A DNA stretch of 64,000 nucleotides from Planctomycetota bacterium (GTDB lineage Bacteria > Planctomycetota > Phycisphaerae > Phycisphaerales > UBA1924). The first letter of the stretch is position 1, and every line of letters starts with the position of its first letter. The notes beneath the pieces are model-generated. The model was not told the DNA's origin, ran no database searches, and saw nothing but the letters and a program-made list of their open reading frames with translations. Made by a program: the position numbers and the translations under genes. Of this stretch, positions 8,349 through 17,678 are shown one piece after another. The stretch covers positions 62,001 through 126,000 of the forward strand of contig JAFLCN010000004.1 in assembly GCA_017303555.1 (NCBI GenBank), given 5' to 3'.

Positions 8349-9739
8349 GCTCCCGTTGCCGCCACGGGTGAGGGATGTTCGAGCACCCAGCGCGCGAAGC
8401 GTTCGGCGCTCGCGCCTTCCATGTCGTCGGGCACTTCCTGCCCCGTGGTGACGCACGCGAGCGGCAAGTTCAGTTCCGACAGCACGTTGAACGCGGGTCC
8501 CAGCGTGTCCGCCTCGTCCACCTTGGTCAATAGCACGCGATCCGGCCCGAGTTTTCCGAATGCTCGCGCCGCCGAACGCATGACGCCCTCGGCCGCACAG
8601 GCCGCGAGCGCCAAATGCGTTTCCCTGGGCGCGGCAGCATCGACGAAGCGGCGTAATTCATCCAGCCGCTTCTGATCCGAGGGTGCGCGCCCCGGCGTAT
8701 CCACGAGCAGGACATCGCAATCCGCAAGCTGCGCCTTGGCCGAAGTGACCTCCATCGGCGTCAGCGCGACCTTCAGAGGCAGGCCGATGATGTTGGCATA
8801 CGTGCGGAGTTGATCGACCGCCGCGATGCGGTAGGTGTCGCACGTGATAAGCCCCACCCGCTTGCCGTGGCGAAGCTTGTACGTCGCGGCGATCTTGGCG
8901 ATGGTCGTGGTCTTTCCCACGCCGGTCGGACCGACGACACCGATGACGAGCGTTCCGGCCGTCGAGGGCGGCGGGGTCAGGCCGCCGGTCACACGGATGC
9001 GTGCGGCGAGCCGGGTGAGGAGCATCGAGCGAACAACAGATTCGTCGTCCAGTTCCGACTGATCGAGTGCGTCACGGACTTCCCCAACCAGTTCGGAGGC
9101 CAAAGTCGCCGAAACCAACCGGTCGGTCAGAAGGATCAGGGCGTTCGAAAGCGGGTCGGACATTCCGACTCCGTTCAGGGTCTGGCGATTTCCGCTCCGA
9201 ACGGCGCTGATCCGCTGCTCTTGGAGCAACTGGCCGACGAGTCGCTTGATTGAGGCAAGCTCCTCATCGACCGACCGCGCCGCCCATTCCGTCGTCGGTT
9301 TCAGGTCCGCCCGAGTTGCCAGGCGAGCGGAAGCGGATCGGACCGCGGGGCGTGGGGGCGGAATCTGGACGACCGGCGACTCGGAAGCGCCGGCCGTCGG
9401 AACGGGGCTGGGCGCAGGCGGCGATGCAATCGCGCTTTCCGAAGGGGCGATTGCCGCCGCGGTTGGATTGGAAAACTTCGCCGGCTCGAACTGCGGAGCC
9501 GCGACCTCGATGGGCTTGGAAACAGGGCGCGGCGATTGAGCGATGCGGGGCTGGCGAAGGTCTGCCCCCGGCGTCCCCGCCGAGGCCGTGATTTCGTACT
9601 GGTTCTTCGCGCCAAACCCGATCACGCCTCCGACGCGGATCGTTCGCGCGTGAAGGATGACGGCCTCGCTCCCGAGGACTTTTTTGACTTCGGCCAGTGC
9701 ATCGGCCATCGAATTACCGCGAAACGTCTTGAGCTGCAT
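8345..9739 (-). CDS. flhF: Flagellar biosynthesis GTPase FlhF
   Basis: An SRP-type GTPase that positions the flagellum at the cell pole in other bacteria. The start at 9739 gives MQLKTFRGNS, the usual FlhF opening; an ATG three codons earlier (9748) is also possible. The order is a short B domain (residues 1-50), a long Pro/Ala-rich linker, an N domain (about 170-260), and a G domain with GPTGVGKTTT (about 270-279), DTPG (347-350) and TKVD (405-408). Residues CDTYRIAAVDQLRTYA form the SRP-GTPase insertion box. It is followed by flhG with a 4-base overlap and preceded by flhA at a 185-base gap in which I could not define a promoter. Confidence 0.94.
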   Translation of the reverse strand: MQLKTFRGNSMADALAEVKKVLGSEAVILHARTIRVGGVIGFGAKNQYEITASAGTPGADLRQPRIAQSPRPVSKPIEVAAPQFEPAKFSNPTAAAIAPSESAIASPPAPSPVPTAGASESPVVQIPPPRPAVRSASARLATRADLKPTTEWAARSVDEELASIKRLVGQLLQEQRISAVRSGNRQTLNGVGMSDPLSNALILLTDRLVSATLASELVGEVRDALDQSELDDESVVRSMLLTRLAARIRVTGGLTPPPSTAGTLVIGVVGPTGVGKTTTIAKIAATYKLRHGKRVGLITCDTYRIAAVDQLRTYANIIGLPLKVALTPMEVTSAKAQLADCDVLLVDTPGRAPSDQKRLDELRRFVDAAAPRETHLALAACAAEGVMRSAARAFGKLGPDRVLLTKVDEADTLGPAFNVLSELNLPLACVTTGQEVPDDMEGASAERFARWVLEHPSPVAATGA

Positions 9740-9924
9740 CGATGCCATCCGTGGCTCTGCACTTGTCTGCCGCGGGCCAGGGCCTCCGTGCCACTGGTGT
9801 TCGCAGGCGTGCTCGCGGGCGGCCATGCCCGGAGCACGAAAACGTAACTCTCTATCGGCGCGGACCGGGCGCAAAGTTGATCGGGGAGGGCGCAGAGTTT
9901 GTGCGGGACGCGCAATTCACGGCA

Positions 9925-12132
9925 TCACGCCGCGACCGCCGGTGTGGTCAGTTGCGGGTTGAGCGAATCGGGCGGCATCACGAGCGCCACGCTCTCGACT
10001 TCCATGGAAGGGATCAGCTCGTTGTAGCCCAGGACCGCAACGCCGCTGATGTGGGGCTCGAGAATCTGGCGGACCACAGCGCGAACCTGGGGCGATGCAA
10101 CGACGACCGGCGGGTGTCCGCCCGCGAGCACCATCTGGATGGAACGGGAAACATGCTCGGCAATCTGGTTCGCCACCCGCGCGGGCATGTTGACGGTTGT
10201 CCCCCCCGGAGCGCGATCGATGTAGCCGTTGATGATGTCTTCAAGGCTCGGATCGATCGTGACGCAGACCAGTTTGGGTTTGCCCCCGTCACGCGAGCCG
10301 GCGTACTGGCCGCAGATGCTGCGGCGAAGGGCGTTCCGCACGTATTCGGTGAGGACTTCGGGGTCCTTGGTCTTGGGCGCCCACTCCGCGAGCGCTTCCA
10401 GAATGGCTTCGAGATCGCGGATCGGCACCCGCTCTCGCAGGAGGTTCTGAAGGATCTTCTGAAGCTCGGTGGGCTTGAGAATTCCCGGGACGACTTCCTC
10501 CACGAGCTTGGGAGCTTTCTCCTTCAACTGCTCCAGCAGGTTGCCGACTTCTTCGCGTGTCAAGAGTTCATCGGCGTGTCGCTTCACCACCTCGGTCAGG
10601 TGGGTCGCCATCACGGCGGTGGGTTCGACCACCGTGTAATTCATCGTTTCCGCGCGTGCACGGAGCGAGGGATCGATCCACCAGGCATCCAGCCCGAACG
10701 CCGGCTCCTTGGTCGGGTCTCCACCGATCTGGCCGCTGGCGATCCCCGAATCCATTGCCATCAGCTTGCCCGGCCGGGTTTGTCCGATCGCGATCGGGTT
10801 GTTCCGGATCTTGATGCGGTATTCGGTTGGCTGCAGAGTCATGTTGTCGCGGATGCGGACCGGCGGCATCACAAGCCCGAACTCCGCGGCGAGTTGGCGC
10901 CGCGTGGCAGAAATGCGTTCCAGCAGGTCTCCGCCCTGGTTGGTGTCAACAAGCGAGACGAGCCCGTAACCGACTTCGATCTCGAGCGTGTCCACCTTCA
11001 GCAGTTGCTCAACCGGCGGGGGAGGCGGCGCTTCGGCCTGCTTGACCGCATCTGCTTCCGCCTGCAACTGGGCTTTGGATGTCCGCGAGATCGCGAAGGC
11101 CAAACCGCCGAGCCCGAGCGCCGTGACCAGGAGCGGAACGGTCGGGAGCGGGGTGAAGCAGAGCAGAAGGAGGAACGCGGCGGTAATGACCAGCCCGCGC
11201 GGCTGGCTGGTGACCTGGCCGGCCAACTGGTCGCCCAGATCTTCTTTGCTGCCCGAGCGCGTCACGATCAGGGCGGAAGCGATGGCGATAACAAACGACG
11301 GGATCTGGCTGGTAAGCCCGTCACCGATCGTCAACTTGGTAAAAACGGTCGCCGTCTGCCCGGCGTCCCATCCCCGCATCAGCATGCCGACGGCAAAGCC
11401 GCCCGCGACGTTGATGACGGTGATGATGATGCCCGCGATCGCGTCGCCGCGCACGAACTTCGAGGCACCGTCCATCGCGCCGAAGAAGTCGGCCTCCTGC
11501 GAGATCTTCTCGCGCCGGCGCCGTGCTTCCTGTTCATCGATGATCCCCGCGTTCAGATCGCTGTCGATCGCCATCTGCTTGCCGGGCATGGCATCGAGCG
11601 TGAACCTCGCCGCAACTTCGGAGATGCGCGTCGCACCCTTGGTGATCACGACCCACTGAACGATCACGAGAATCAGGAAGATCACGACACCCACGAAGAG
11701 CTCGTCACCCGCGACGAACTCGCCGAAGGCCATGATGACGTGTCCGGCCACCGCCGCCGCCGCCTCGGGTGAATCGGCCTTGGCGGTCAGGATCAACCGT
11801 GTCGAAGCGATGTTCAGAACGAGCCGGAGCAGTGTCGTCGCCAGCAGCAGCGAGGGAAAAACGCTGAAATCCAGCGGCTGTTTCATCGAGATCGTGGTGA
11901 GCAGCACGATCACGGACAGGCTGATGTTGAAACAGATCAAGACGTCCATCACCGCCGGCGGCACCGGCACAAGCAGGACCGCCAGGAGCAACACAAACGC
12001 AACGGGAACCAGAAGGCCTCGGTGTTTGTGCAGCGCGCGGATCCAGGCCGGCATCGCGGAAAGGCCGGAAATCTGCGGCGCCGTCGCGGCCGCGGGTGAG
12101 ACCTTCCGGGGTTTGGGTGGGGCCTTTGCCAT
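9925..12132 (-). CDS. flhA: Flagellar export gate protein FlhA
   Basis: The large export-gate subunit that docks chaperone-substrate complexes and uses the proton motive force. The ATG at 12132 gives MAKAPPKPRK; a TTG two codons earlier is in frame. The N-terminal half has about eight TM helices, beginning LLVPVAFVLLLAVLLVPVP. It includes the conserved cytoplasmic FHIPEP-region equivalents, with LDAMPGKQMAIDSDLNAG intact. The C-terminal half (from about residue 360) is the soluble substrate-binding domain, with EVGYGLVSLVD, LMAMDSG and RNALRRSICGQYA. At 735 residues it is full length. The gene lies 16 bases after flhB. Confidence 0.96.
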   Translation of the reverse strand: MAKAPPKPRKVSPAAATAPQISGLSAMPAWIRALHKHRGLLVPVAFVLLLAVLLVPVPPAVMDVLICFNISLSVIVLLTTISMKQPLDFSVFPSLLLATTLLRLVLNIASTRLILTAKADSPEAAAAVAGHVIMAFGEFVAGDELFVGVVIFLILVIVQWVVITKGATRISEVAARFTLDAMPGKQMAIDSDLNAGIIDEQEARRRREKISQEADFFGAMDGASKFVRGDAIAGIIITVINVAGGFAVGMLMRGWDAGQTATVFTKLTIGDGLTSQIPSFVIAIASALIVTRSGSKEDLGDQLAGQVTSQPRGLVITAAFLLLLCFTPLPTVPLLVTALGLGGLAFAISRTSKAQLQAEADAVKQAEAPPPPPVEQLLKVDTLEIEVGYGLVSLVDTNQGGDLLERISATRRQLAAEFGLVMPPVRIRDNMTLQPTEYRIKIRNNPIAIGQTRPGKLMAMDSGIASGQIGGDPTKEPAFGLDAWWIDPSLRARAETMNYTVVEPTAVMATHLTEVVKRHADELLTREEVGNLLEQLKEKAPKLVEEVVPGILKPTELQKILQNLLRERVPIRDLEAILEALAEWAPKTKDPEVLTEYVRNALRRSICGQYAGSRDGGKPKLVCVTIDPSLEDIINGYIDRAPGGTTVNMPARVANQIAEHVSRSIQMVLAGGHPPVVVASPQVRAVVRQILEPHISGVAVLGYNELIPSMEVESVALVMPPDSLNPQLTTPAVAA

Positions 12133-12148
12133 CGTCAAAGCTCAGCGG

Positions 12149-13216
12149 TCACGCCGCGCGTCCCTCCAGCCGGTAGACGTAGGCCAGAACTTCCGCGACT
12201 GCCTGATAGTGCTCCTGGGGCACTTCCTGCCCGACTTCGATGGCGTAATAGAGAGCCCGGGCGAGCGCCGGACGCTCAACCATCGGCACGCCGTTGATCA
12301 TCGCGAGCTGGCGAATCCGCATCGCCATGAAGTCGGTTCCTTTCGCGATCACGCGGGGAGCCGCCATCTCGTCCTGCGAGTAACGGATCGCTACCGAGAA
12401 GTGCGTCGGATTGGTCACGATGACGTCGGCCTGCGGGACTGTCTGATTCACCTTCTGCATCGCGATCGCCCGCATCATCTGCATTCGCCGACCCCGCACC
12501 TGCGGATCGCCGTCCATGCTCTTGCGTTCTTCCTTGACCTGCTGCTTGGTCATCATCAGGTCTTTCTTGAGCATCCAGCGCTGATACATGAAATCCGCCA
12601 CGCCCAGCACGAGGAGGACGGCGATCAGCCAGCCGGCGAGCGCCAGCATCATGGTCCAGATTCGGTGCAAGCCGCCGATCAGCGTCAACTGCGGCAACTG
12701 GAGAATGAGCGGCACTTCCGGGACGATCACGGCGTACGCGATCACCGTGACGAGAAGGACCTTCAGAAGGCTCAGGACGGTCCGCACAGCGCCCTTGGCC
12801 GAGAAAATCCGGCTGAATCCCGCGATCGGATTCAGGCGATTGAGGTCCGGCTGCAACGGATCACTGGTGAAAAGCGCGCCGTACTGAGCGAAATGCGCCG
12901 CGACCGTCACGATGACGAACGCAACAAAGAACGGGAGCACCGCAACCGCCGATTGACCCGCCGAATAGAGAACCGTCGAAGTCATGTTGCCCAGAACCAA
13001 TCCGTCCTCGCCGCCGGCATCCTCGAGCGATCGCCGCATCACCGAGCCCATCGACTTCACCAGCAAACTGCCCAGCAGCAAAAGCATGATCAGCACGCCC
13101 GCCCAGTCGATCGCCGCGGCAAGATCCTGGCTCTTGGCGACCTGCCCCTTCTCGCGCGCTTCGGAATAGCGCTTTCCCGTCGGGTCCTCCGTCCGTTCGC
13201 CCAGTTCATCCGCCAT
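12149..13216 (-). CDS. flhB: Flagellar export switch protein FlhB
   Basis: The export-gate component that switches substrate class from rod/hook to filament. It opens ERTEDPTGKRYSEAREKGQV, the family's N-terminal signature, followed by four TM helices. The cytoplasmic domain carries the autocleavage motif NPTH with Asn269-Pro270 intact. Surrounding residues ADVIVTNPTHFSVAIRY and PRVIAKG are typical. Its 355 residues equal the usual length. Its stop and the flhA start are 16 bases apart, and it begins immediately after the fliR stop codon. Specificity switching would be triggered by FliK, which is encoded about 20 kb away on the plus strand (34609-36162). Confidence 0.96.
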   Translation of the reverse strand: MADELGERTEDPTGKRYSEAREKGQVAKSQDLAAAIDWAGVLIMLLLLGSLLVKSMGSVMRRSLEDAGGEDGLVLGNMTSTVLYSAGQSAVAVLPFFVAFVIVTVAAHFAQYGALFTSDPLQPDLNRLNPIAGFSRIFSAKGAVRTVLSLLKVLLVTVIAYAVIVPEVPLILQLPQLTLIGGLHRIWTMMLALAGWLIAVLLVLGVADFMYQRWMLKKDLMMTKQQVKEERKSMDGDPQVRGRRMQMMRAIAMQKVNQTVPQADVIVTNPTHFSVAIRYSQDEMAAPRVIAKGTDFMAMRIRQLAMINGVPMVERPALARALYYAIEVGQEVPQEHYQAVAEVLAYVYRLEGRAA

Positions 13217-14014
13217 TTAGATGCGCCCCTTTCCGGCCACCTGGCCAAGGGAGTGCGCCCAGTTGTCGATGATGCGAAGAACCTCGCCCGTCTCATCGCC
13301 CGCGACCCGCGCGATTGTCGGCAGAGCAATCGCCAGCACGGCGATGCCCGCGAGCACCTTCACGGTAAATCCGACGCTCATGATGTTGATCGCGGGCATC
13401 GTCTTGGCGATCACGGCGAAAACAACCACCAGGAGCAGAATCGCCGCGACCACCGGCAGCGACATACGCACCGCCAGCTCCAATCCCGATGCCGCCACCG
13501 CAACCAGTGTTTCCAGCGGCGCCTGCGAGATGCCGATGCCTCCCGGCCCGATGCGCTCGAAGGTCGCGACGAGCGAGCGGAAAACGCTCTCGAGCCCACC
13601 CATCGCGAGAAACGCCCCGAACACGACAAAGAAGAGCCCCTGGCCCAGCACATCGGTTTCCGCGTCGTATTCCGGGTTGTACACTTTCGCGAGGCCGAAC
13701 CCCATCTGCTGCCCGACGATCACGCCGCACGTTTCCGCCGCGATGAGAGGCAGGCTGGCGAGCAGGCCGATGACGAATCCGATGAGCGCCTCACCAACGA
13801 TCATCGGGACCAGCGACACGATCGTCATCGATGCGGGCGGAACCCAAGCCGGAGTGAGCGGGTAGACGGCGCACGCGAGCGCGAGGACAATGAAGGGCTT
13901 CAGCCGGAGCGGGACCATCGTGCTCGAAAGCAGCGGCGTCGCGATGAACAAGCCCGCCAGGCGGAACGCTACCAGCACAAACGGGACGAGATTGGAGAGC
14001 ACGATCTGGGACAT
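13217..14014 (-). CDS. fliR: Flagellar export gate protein FliR
   Basis: A component of the FliPQR export channel. It is about 265 residues with six or seven hydrophobic helices, starting LVPFVLVAFRLAGLFIATPL, which is the typical N-terminal helix. EALIGFVIGLLASL, GQQMGFGLAKVYNP and the C-terminal INIMSVGFTVKVLAGI are recognisable FliR segments. The ATG at 14014 (MSQIVL) is preferred; a GTG four codons upstream at 14026 is also in frame. The gene abuts flhB without a gap and lies just after fliQ. Confidence 0.93.
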   Translation of the reverse strand: MSQIVLSNLVPFVLVAFRLAGLFIATPLLSSTMVPLRLKPFIVLALACAVYPLTPAWVPPASMTIVSLVPMIVGEALIGFVIGLLASLPLIAAETCGVIVGQQMGFGLAKVYNPEYDAETDVLGQGLFFVVFGAFLAMGGLESVFRSLVATFERIGPGGIGISQAPLETLVAVAASGLELAVRMSLPVVAAILLLVVVFAVIAKTMPAINIMSVGFTVKVLAGIAVLAIALPTIARVAGDETGEVLRIIDNWAHSLGQVAGKGRI

Positions 14015-14033
14015 GGGTATCAGCACGGCTTCA

Positions 14034-14291
14034 TCACGCCGAGAATGAGAAGATCTCCACTGCGTACTCGGCGAGGCGCCCCAGAATCCACGGCAGCAAC
14101 AGCGCCGCGACGATCACCATCACCACGATCTTCGGAACCAGCGAAAGCGTCTGGTCCTGGATCGATGTCACCGCCTGAATGAGGCTGATGATCAGGCCGA
14201 TCACGATCCCGGCCATGAGCACCGGAGCCGCGATCTTCAGCGTGATCACCAGCGACTGCCGGACCATTTCGAGCATCGACTCGTCGATCAT
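14034..14291 (-). CDS. fliQ: Flagellar export gate protein FliQ
   Basis: A small export-channel protein (85 residues) with two TM helices: LKIAAPVLMAGIVIGLIISL and VPKIVVMVIVAALLLPWIL. The ATG at 14291 gives MIDESMLEMVRQSL and overlaps the fliP stop by four bases. This makes it the clear start although the frame is open further upstream. The size and the IQAVTSIQDQTLSLVPKI loop are the family signature. Confidence 0.94.
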   Translation of the reverse strand: MIDESMLEMVRQSLVITLKIAAPVLMAGIVIGLIISLIQAVTSIQDQTLSLVPKIVVMVIVAALLLPWILGRLAEYAVEIFSFSA

Positions 14292-15274
14292 CCGCCACCC
14301 CCACCAACCCCGGCACCAGCGATCGCGCTCGCGGCGGCCGCGACCGTTCCCCCGGGCACGACAAAGCTCCTGAGCAGCCCGCCGACGACGAGTTGCCATC
14401 CGTCAACCATCACAAAGAGCAGCAGCTTGAACGGCAGGCTGATAAGCACCGGCGGCAGCATCATCATGCTCATCGAAATAAGCAGGCTGCTGATGACCAT
14501 GTCGATCACCAGAAACGGCAGGTAGATCCGGAAGCCGAGAAGGAACGCGGTCTTCAACTCACCGATCATGAACGCGGGGATCAGCGAGATCATGTCAACA
14601 TCGGCACGGGTGAGCCGTTCGGGTTCCGACGTATCGATCCCGCGATACTCGAGCACCATGTAGACCGAGTTCCAGTTTCCGGTCGCCTCGATCTGGTCGA
14701 ACATGAAGTCGCGCACCGGCTGGCGTGCTCGCAGCCAGAGCGTGTCCATGTCGCGGATCTGCCCGTTTGACCAGGGCGCGATCGCCTCCTTGTAGACGCG
14801 GTCGTACGTCGGCACCATGACGATCATGGTCATGAACAGCGCGAGCGCCGTGATCACCTGGGGAGGCGGGATTCCCTGGGCGCCGATCGCCTGCTTCAGC
14901 AGCCCGAGCACGATCAGGATGCGCGGGAAGCACGTTGTCATCAGCACGATCGCCGGCGCAAGCGAGATGATCGTGAGCAGCAGCAGGATCGTGACCGGGG
15001 CCGAGAGCGCCGAGCCGGGAGCTTCCGAACCGCCCCCCGGCAGCGCTCTTCCCGCCGCGTCCATCACGGCCAGCGGGTTCATTCCGCCGGCGTCTTTCGC
15101 GTCGGGCGCCATCGCGGCGAGTTGCTGCAGCAGCTGCGCTCCCGCGGGAGCGATGGTTGCGCCCGGCATACCTCCGTTGATATCCGGCAGAGGCGGGCCG
15201 ATCGACTGTGCCGTCGCGGGCACGGCGAATGCCGCGACTGCCAGCAACCAGACCGTGACCAAGAGCTTCCTCAC
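14288..15274 (-). CDS. fliP: Flagellar export gate protein FliP
   Basis: The main FliPQR channel subunit (328 residues). It starts with a cleavable signal peptide (KLLVTVWLLAVAAFAVPATA), as in E. coli FliP. A periplasmic stretch rich in Ala/Gly/Pro comes next and is longer than usual. TM helices follow, including TILLLLTIISLAPAIVLMTT, and the conserved FPRILIVLGLLKQAIGAQGIPP and RDFMF segments. The C-terminus ends in a Gly-rich tail (VGGGGG). It overlaps fliO by four bases and fliQ by four bases, forming a tightly coupled fliO-fliP-fliQ unit. Confidence 0.95.
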   Translation of the reverse strand: MRKLLVTVWLLAVAAFAVPATAQSIGPPLPDINGGMPGATIAPAGAQLLQQLAAMAPDAKDAGGMNPLAVMDAAGRALPGGGSEAPGSALSAPVTILLLLTIISLAPAIVLMTTCFPRILIVLGLLKQAIGAQGIPPPQVITALALFMTMIVMVPTYDRVYKEAIAPWSNGQIRDMDTLWLRARQPVRDFMFDQIEATGNWNSVYMVLEYRGIDTSEPERLTRADVDMISLIPAFMIGELKTAFLLGFRIYLPFLVIDMVISSLLISMSMMMLPPVLISLPFKLLLFVMVDGWQLVVGGLLRSFVVPGGTVAAAASAIAGAGVGGGGG

Positions 15275-16104
15275 GGCGCGGCTCCGTTCACCCGCTGTTC
15301 ACCGGGAACGCGCAGCGCATCCAGACGCCGCCGGATGGATGCCGCGGCTTCCGACCCCGTCGACTCGGTCCGAGCGACGCCGACGCTGGGCCGGTGCGTC
15401 ACGGCCTTGGCGCGCCCGGGCGGAGTTTCCGTCGGTGCGAGCGTGCTCATGACCTCGACGTGTTCCACCTTGTCGGCCGCTTCCCGATCGAGCGACCGGA
15501 ACACCGACGCGAACTTGTTTGTGAGCGAGGAACTGTCGGCTTCCCGCACCTTCAGCAGGATCGAAGCAACGTCTTCCGGCGAATCCAGCTCGCAGATCGG
15601 TGCCAGCGACAGGCCGCCAAACCGGCCCGTCCGCGTCTGGCTCAGCAGCAGAACGCGTCGATCGACCTTGAGCAAAACCAGCGTCAGCCCCCGTGCAAGC
15701 GGGTAGCGTCCGAGCACTTCCAGGATTCCCGCCGGCGCGCGCCCGCCCGCACCAAACGAGGCGCTCAAGCCGCCGACCCCACCCAGCCTTCCTCGGAACC
15801 TGGCGACCAGCACCGCAACGCCCGCGAGCATCGCGATCAGCACCAGCACGAGCGCGAGCGGGCCGACCACGCCCTGGAGCGCCGCGGCCGGCGATTTGGC
15901 GGACTCTCCGGGCTTGCCACGGTTTCCCTGGCCGGTCGGTCCACGCTCGACCACGCCGAGCGGCTTTGTTTCGGATTCGACCGTTCGCGGCGTGGCCTCT
16001 GCTGCAATGCCCTGCTGCGGAACGGCCGGTCCGACTGCACTCTCCGCTCGCACCGCTGTTCCCAGCAGCATTCCCAGCACGAGTTGGCAGATGACGCGGC
16101 GCAC
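15271..16104 (-). CDS. fliO: Flagellar biosynthesis protein FliO-like
   Basis: FliO helps assemble the FliP ring. The GTG at 16104 is preferred: AGGAAG lies eight bases upstream and the protein then begins MRRVICQLVLGMLLGTAV, a signal-peptide-like helix. A second in-frame GTG at 16143 would add 13 residues. A polar periplasmic segment leads to one TM helix (VVGPLALVLVLIAMLAGVAVL). The cytoplasmic FliO domain follows, with ILEVLGRYPLARGLTLVLLKVDRRVLLL. The C-terminal tail of about 80 residues (277 in all) is longer than the E. coli protein. The identity rests on this domain pattern plus its position directly before fliP. The fliN stop is 55 bases upstream. Confidence 0.85.
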   Translation of the reverse strand: MRRVICQLVLGMLLGTAVRAESAVGPAVPQQGIAAEATPRTVESETKPLGVVERGPTGQGNRGKPGESAKSPAAALQGVVGPLALVLVLIAMLAGVAVLVARFRGRLGGVGGLSASFGAGGRAPAGILEVLGRYPLARGLTLVLLKVDRRVLLLSQTRTGRFGGLSLAPICELDSPEDVASILLKVREADSSSLTNKFASVFRSLDREAADKVEHVEVMSTLAPTETPPGRAKAVTHRPSVGVARTESTGSEAAASIRRRLDALRVPGEQRVNGAAP

Positions 16105-16159
16105 GGATGCGACTTCCTGTCGGGGTGCGGGCGTGCTCCGCACGCCCTGCCAAGCTCGT

Positions 16160-16663
16160 TCAACCCGCCTGTTTCGCTGTTTGCTTCGTTTCCACCGGAG
16201 ATTCGAGAATCTCGTTGATGCGAACGCAGAAGTTGTCGTTGAGCACCAGCACCTCGCCCCGGGCGACGTGGCGCTCGTTCACATAGATGTCCACCGGATC
16301 GCCCGCCAGCTTGTCCAGTTCCACAACCGCGCCGTCGGCAAGCCGCAGCACGTCTTCAACGAGCATCCGCGTGCGTCCCAGTTCGATCTTGACTTGCAGC
16401 GATACATCCGAAAGCAGGTCGATGCTGGCCGGCGCACCGGTGCCCGAACCGCCGGTGAACGCGGGGAGATCGACCGGCCTGGCGCTCGCTCCCGCTTCGC
16501 TGCCAACGACCCCCGGGCCCCGAACGCCCGCGTCGCTTGCCAGCGACGAAACCGCGGCCTGCGCGGCATCGAGTGCCTGTTCCGCCTGCGAAGCAGCGGG
16601 CGCACCAGTTGCTTCGGGCTTGGGCGTGGGATCGGTCGGTGGTGTTGGTGTTTCTTCGGCCAT
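16160..16663 (-). CDS. fliN: Flagellar motor switch protein FliN
   Basis: A C-ring subunit involved in torque switching and cargo delivery to the export gate. The ATG at 16663 gives [14 protein letters not shown] lies upstream. Residues 1-85 are a low-complexity Pro/Ala/Thr region. The C-terminal 80 residues are the SpoA/FliN domain: [37 protein letters not shown] and [19 protein letters not shown]. The 167-residue length comes from the extended N-terminus. No fliM or fliY accompanies it, although FliM is normally needed to build the C-ring. It heads the minus-strand flagellar operon; a weak sigma-54-like GG-N10-GC pattern lies at 16721-16708. Confidence 0.93.
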   Translation of the reverse strand: MAEETPTPPTDPTPKPEATGAPAASQAEQALDAAQAAVSSLASDAGVRGPGVVGSEAGASARPVDLPAFTGGSGTGAPASIDLLSDVSLQVKIELGRTRMLVEDVLRLADGAVVELDKLAGDPVDIYVNERHVARGEVLVLNDNFCVRINEILESPVETKQTAKQAG

Positions 16664-16829
16664 CCTGGCCTCTCTCGACCGTGCGCAACCGGCGCGACGA
16701 CGGCGCGGCACATCCTGCGCCGCGTTGTTCATTCGGCCGCCGGGACGCCGACGCGTCAGTTTTCGAACGCCGCTTCTGCGCGAATCGCGCGAGCACCGCG
16801 CGTGCCGCGCAATCGGTGCGCTCCGGCTC

Positions 16830-17639
16830 TCAACCGCCCGCCTTCACCGAGATCGGTGCGTTGCTGGTGCGGACGGTCGACGCATCGCCCCCGGACCTGA
16901 TGGCGATCTTCGCGTCGGCGTTGCCGTAGCCCTTGTTCCCGGATTGTGATTCCACTTTCGCAACCGCCGGGAACGAGATCTTTCCGTTTGAAGTCGATAA
17001 CGAGATCACGCCGGCAAAGGCGTCGCTCAGTCGGACTTCGACCGGGCCGTTGCTAGTGGAGACGCGGAACGGAGCGCCGACCTGATCGAGCGTCACGGGC
17101 GCGTTGCTGGTGGCGATCTTGATGGGCCCCGAGACCGCGGAAGCCGTCACCGGCCCGTTGCTAGTGGCGATGTCCGCCGAGCCATCGTGCCCCTTGATCT
17201 CCACACCACCGTTGCTGCTCTCCAGCTTCGCCGTGCCGGCCGTTCCGCTCAACGCGATGTTGCCGTTGGTCGCGGCCAGATTCACATTCGTCGCCTTCGG
17301 AACTTCGATCACCAGCGAGCAGCCTTCCTGCTCACCCTTGACGGGCTCCGGAAACTCGACGCGCACATCGTTTCCTGTTGCCGGGTCGTTGGTCGCGACG
17401 ATTCGGATCGCCTCGAGACGCTCTTTGCTCTTGGCGGTGAGGGTCGCCTTGATCCGCATTTCGCTCGAATCGCCGTGAACGACCGCGATCCCGCCGTTTG
17501 ATGTACGGACTTTGAGCGCCGCACCCGAAGCGGTCGCGACGTTGAGCTCCCGGGTTTCCTTGACCGTCTCGACGCCGAGAACGCAGGAAACAGAAACAAC
17601 CGAAGCCGCCAGAATGCCCAGTGCCGTGCCGATCTGCAT
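16830..17639 (-). CDS. DUF4097-family beta-solenoid protein, secreted
   Basis: A 269-residue exported protein of the DUF4097 type (adhesin-like, right-handed beta-helix). It starts with an N-terminal hydrophobic signal ([18 protein letters not shown]); the following Cys lacks a good lipobox, so it is probably secreted or periplasmic. The body is repeats with TSNG or SSNG at the turns (for example [30 protein letters not shown]), each forming one solenoid rung. AGGAG seven bases before the ATG fixes the start. It is a paralogue of the gene just upstream (17679-18602), sharing the opening pattern [11 protein letters not shown] / DVKTRNGSVEV and the [10 protein letters not shown] / TQERLDETRV segment. 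Function is unknown; surface or envelope binding is a guess. Confidence 0.85.
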   Translation of the reverse strand: MQIGTALGILAASVVSVSCVLGVETVKETRELNVATASGAALKVRTSNGGIAVVHGDSSEMRIKATLTAKSKERLEAIRIVATNDPATGNDVRVEFPEPVKGEQEGCSLVIEVPKATNVNLAATNGNIALSGTAGTAKLESSNGGVEIKGHDGSADIATSNGPVTASAVSGPIKIATSNAPVTLDQVGAPFRVSTSNGPVEVRLSDAFAGVISLSTSNGKISFPAVAKVESQSGNKGYGNADAKIAIRSGGDASTVRTSNAPISVKAGG

Positions 17640-17678
17640 GTTTGTACTCCTGTTTGGAACCCGCGTCCGTCGATCGAG

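Noticed and set aside
9742..11772. A 676-residue plus-strand frame over flhA
   Set aside because: It is the reverse complement of flhA, His/Arg/Asp rich with no family match; a GC-rich shadow.
11732..14182. An 816-residue plus-strand frame over flhA, flhB, fliR and fliQ
   Set aside because: Same reason: antisense to conserved export genes, composition biased to Arg/His/Gln.
16708..16721. Sigma-54 promoter for fliN on the minus strand
   Set aside because: GG-N10-GC is present but the -12 half reads GTGC and the region is highly GC-rich, so a chance match is likely.
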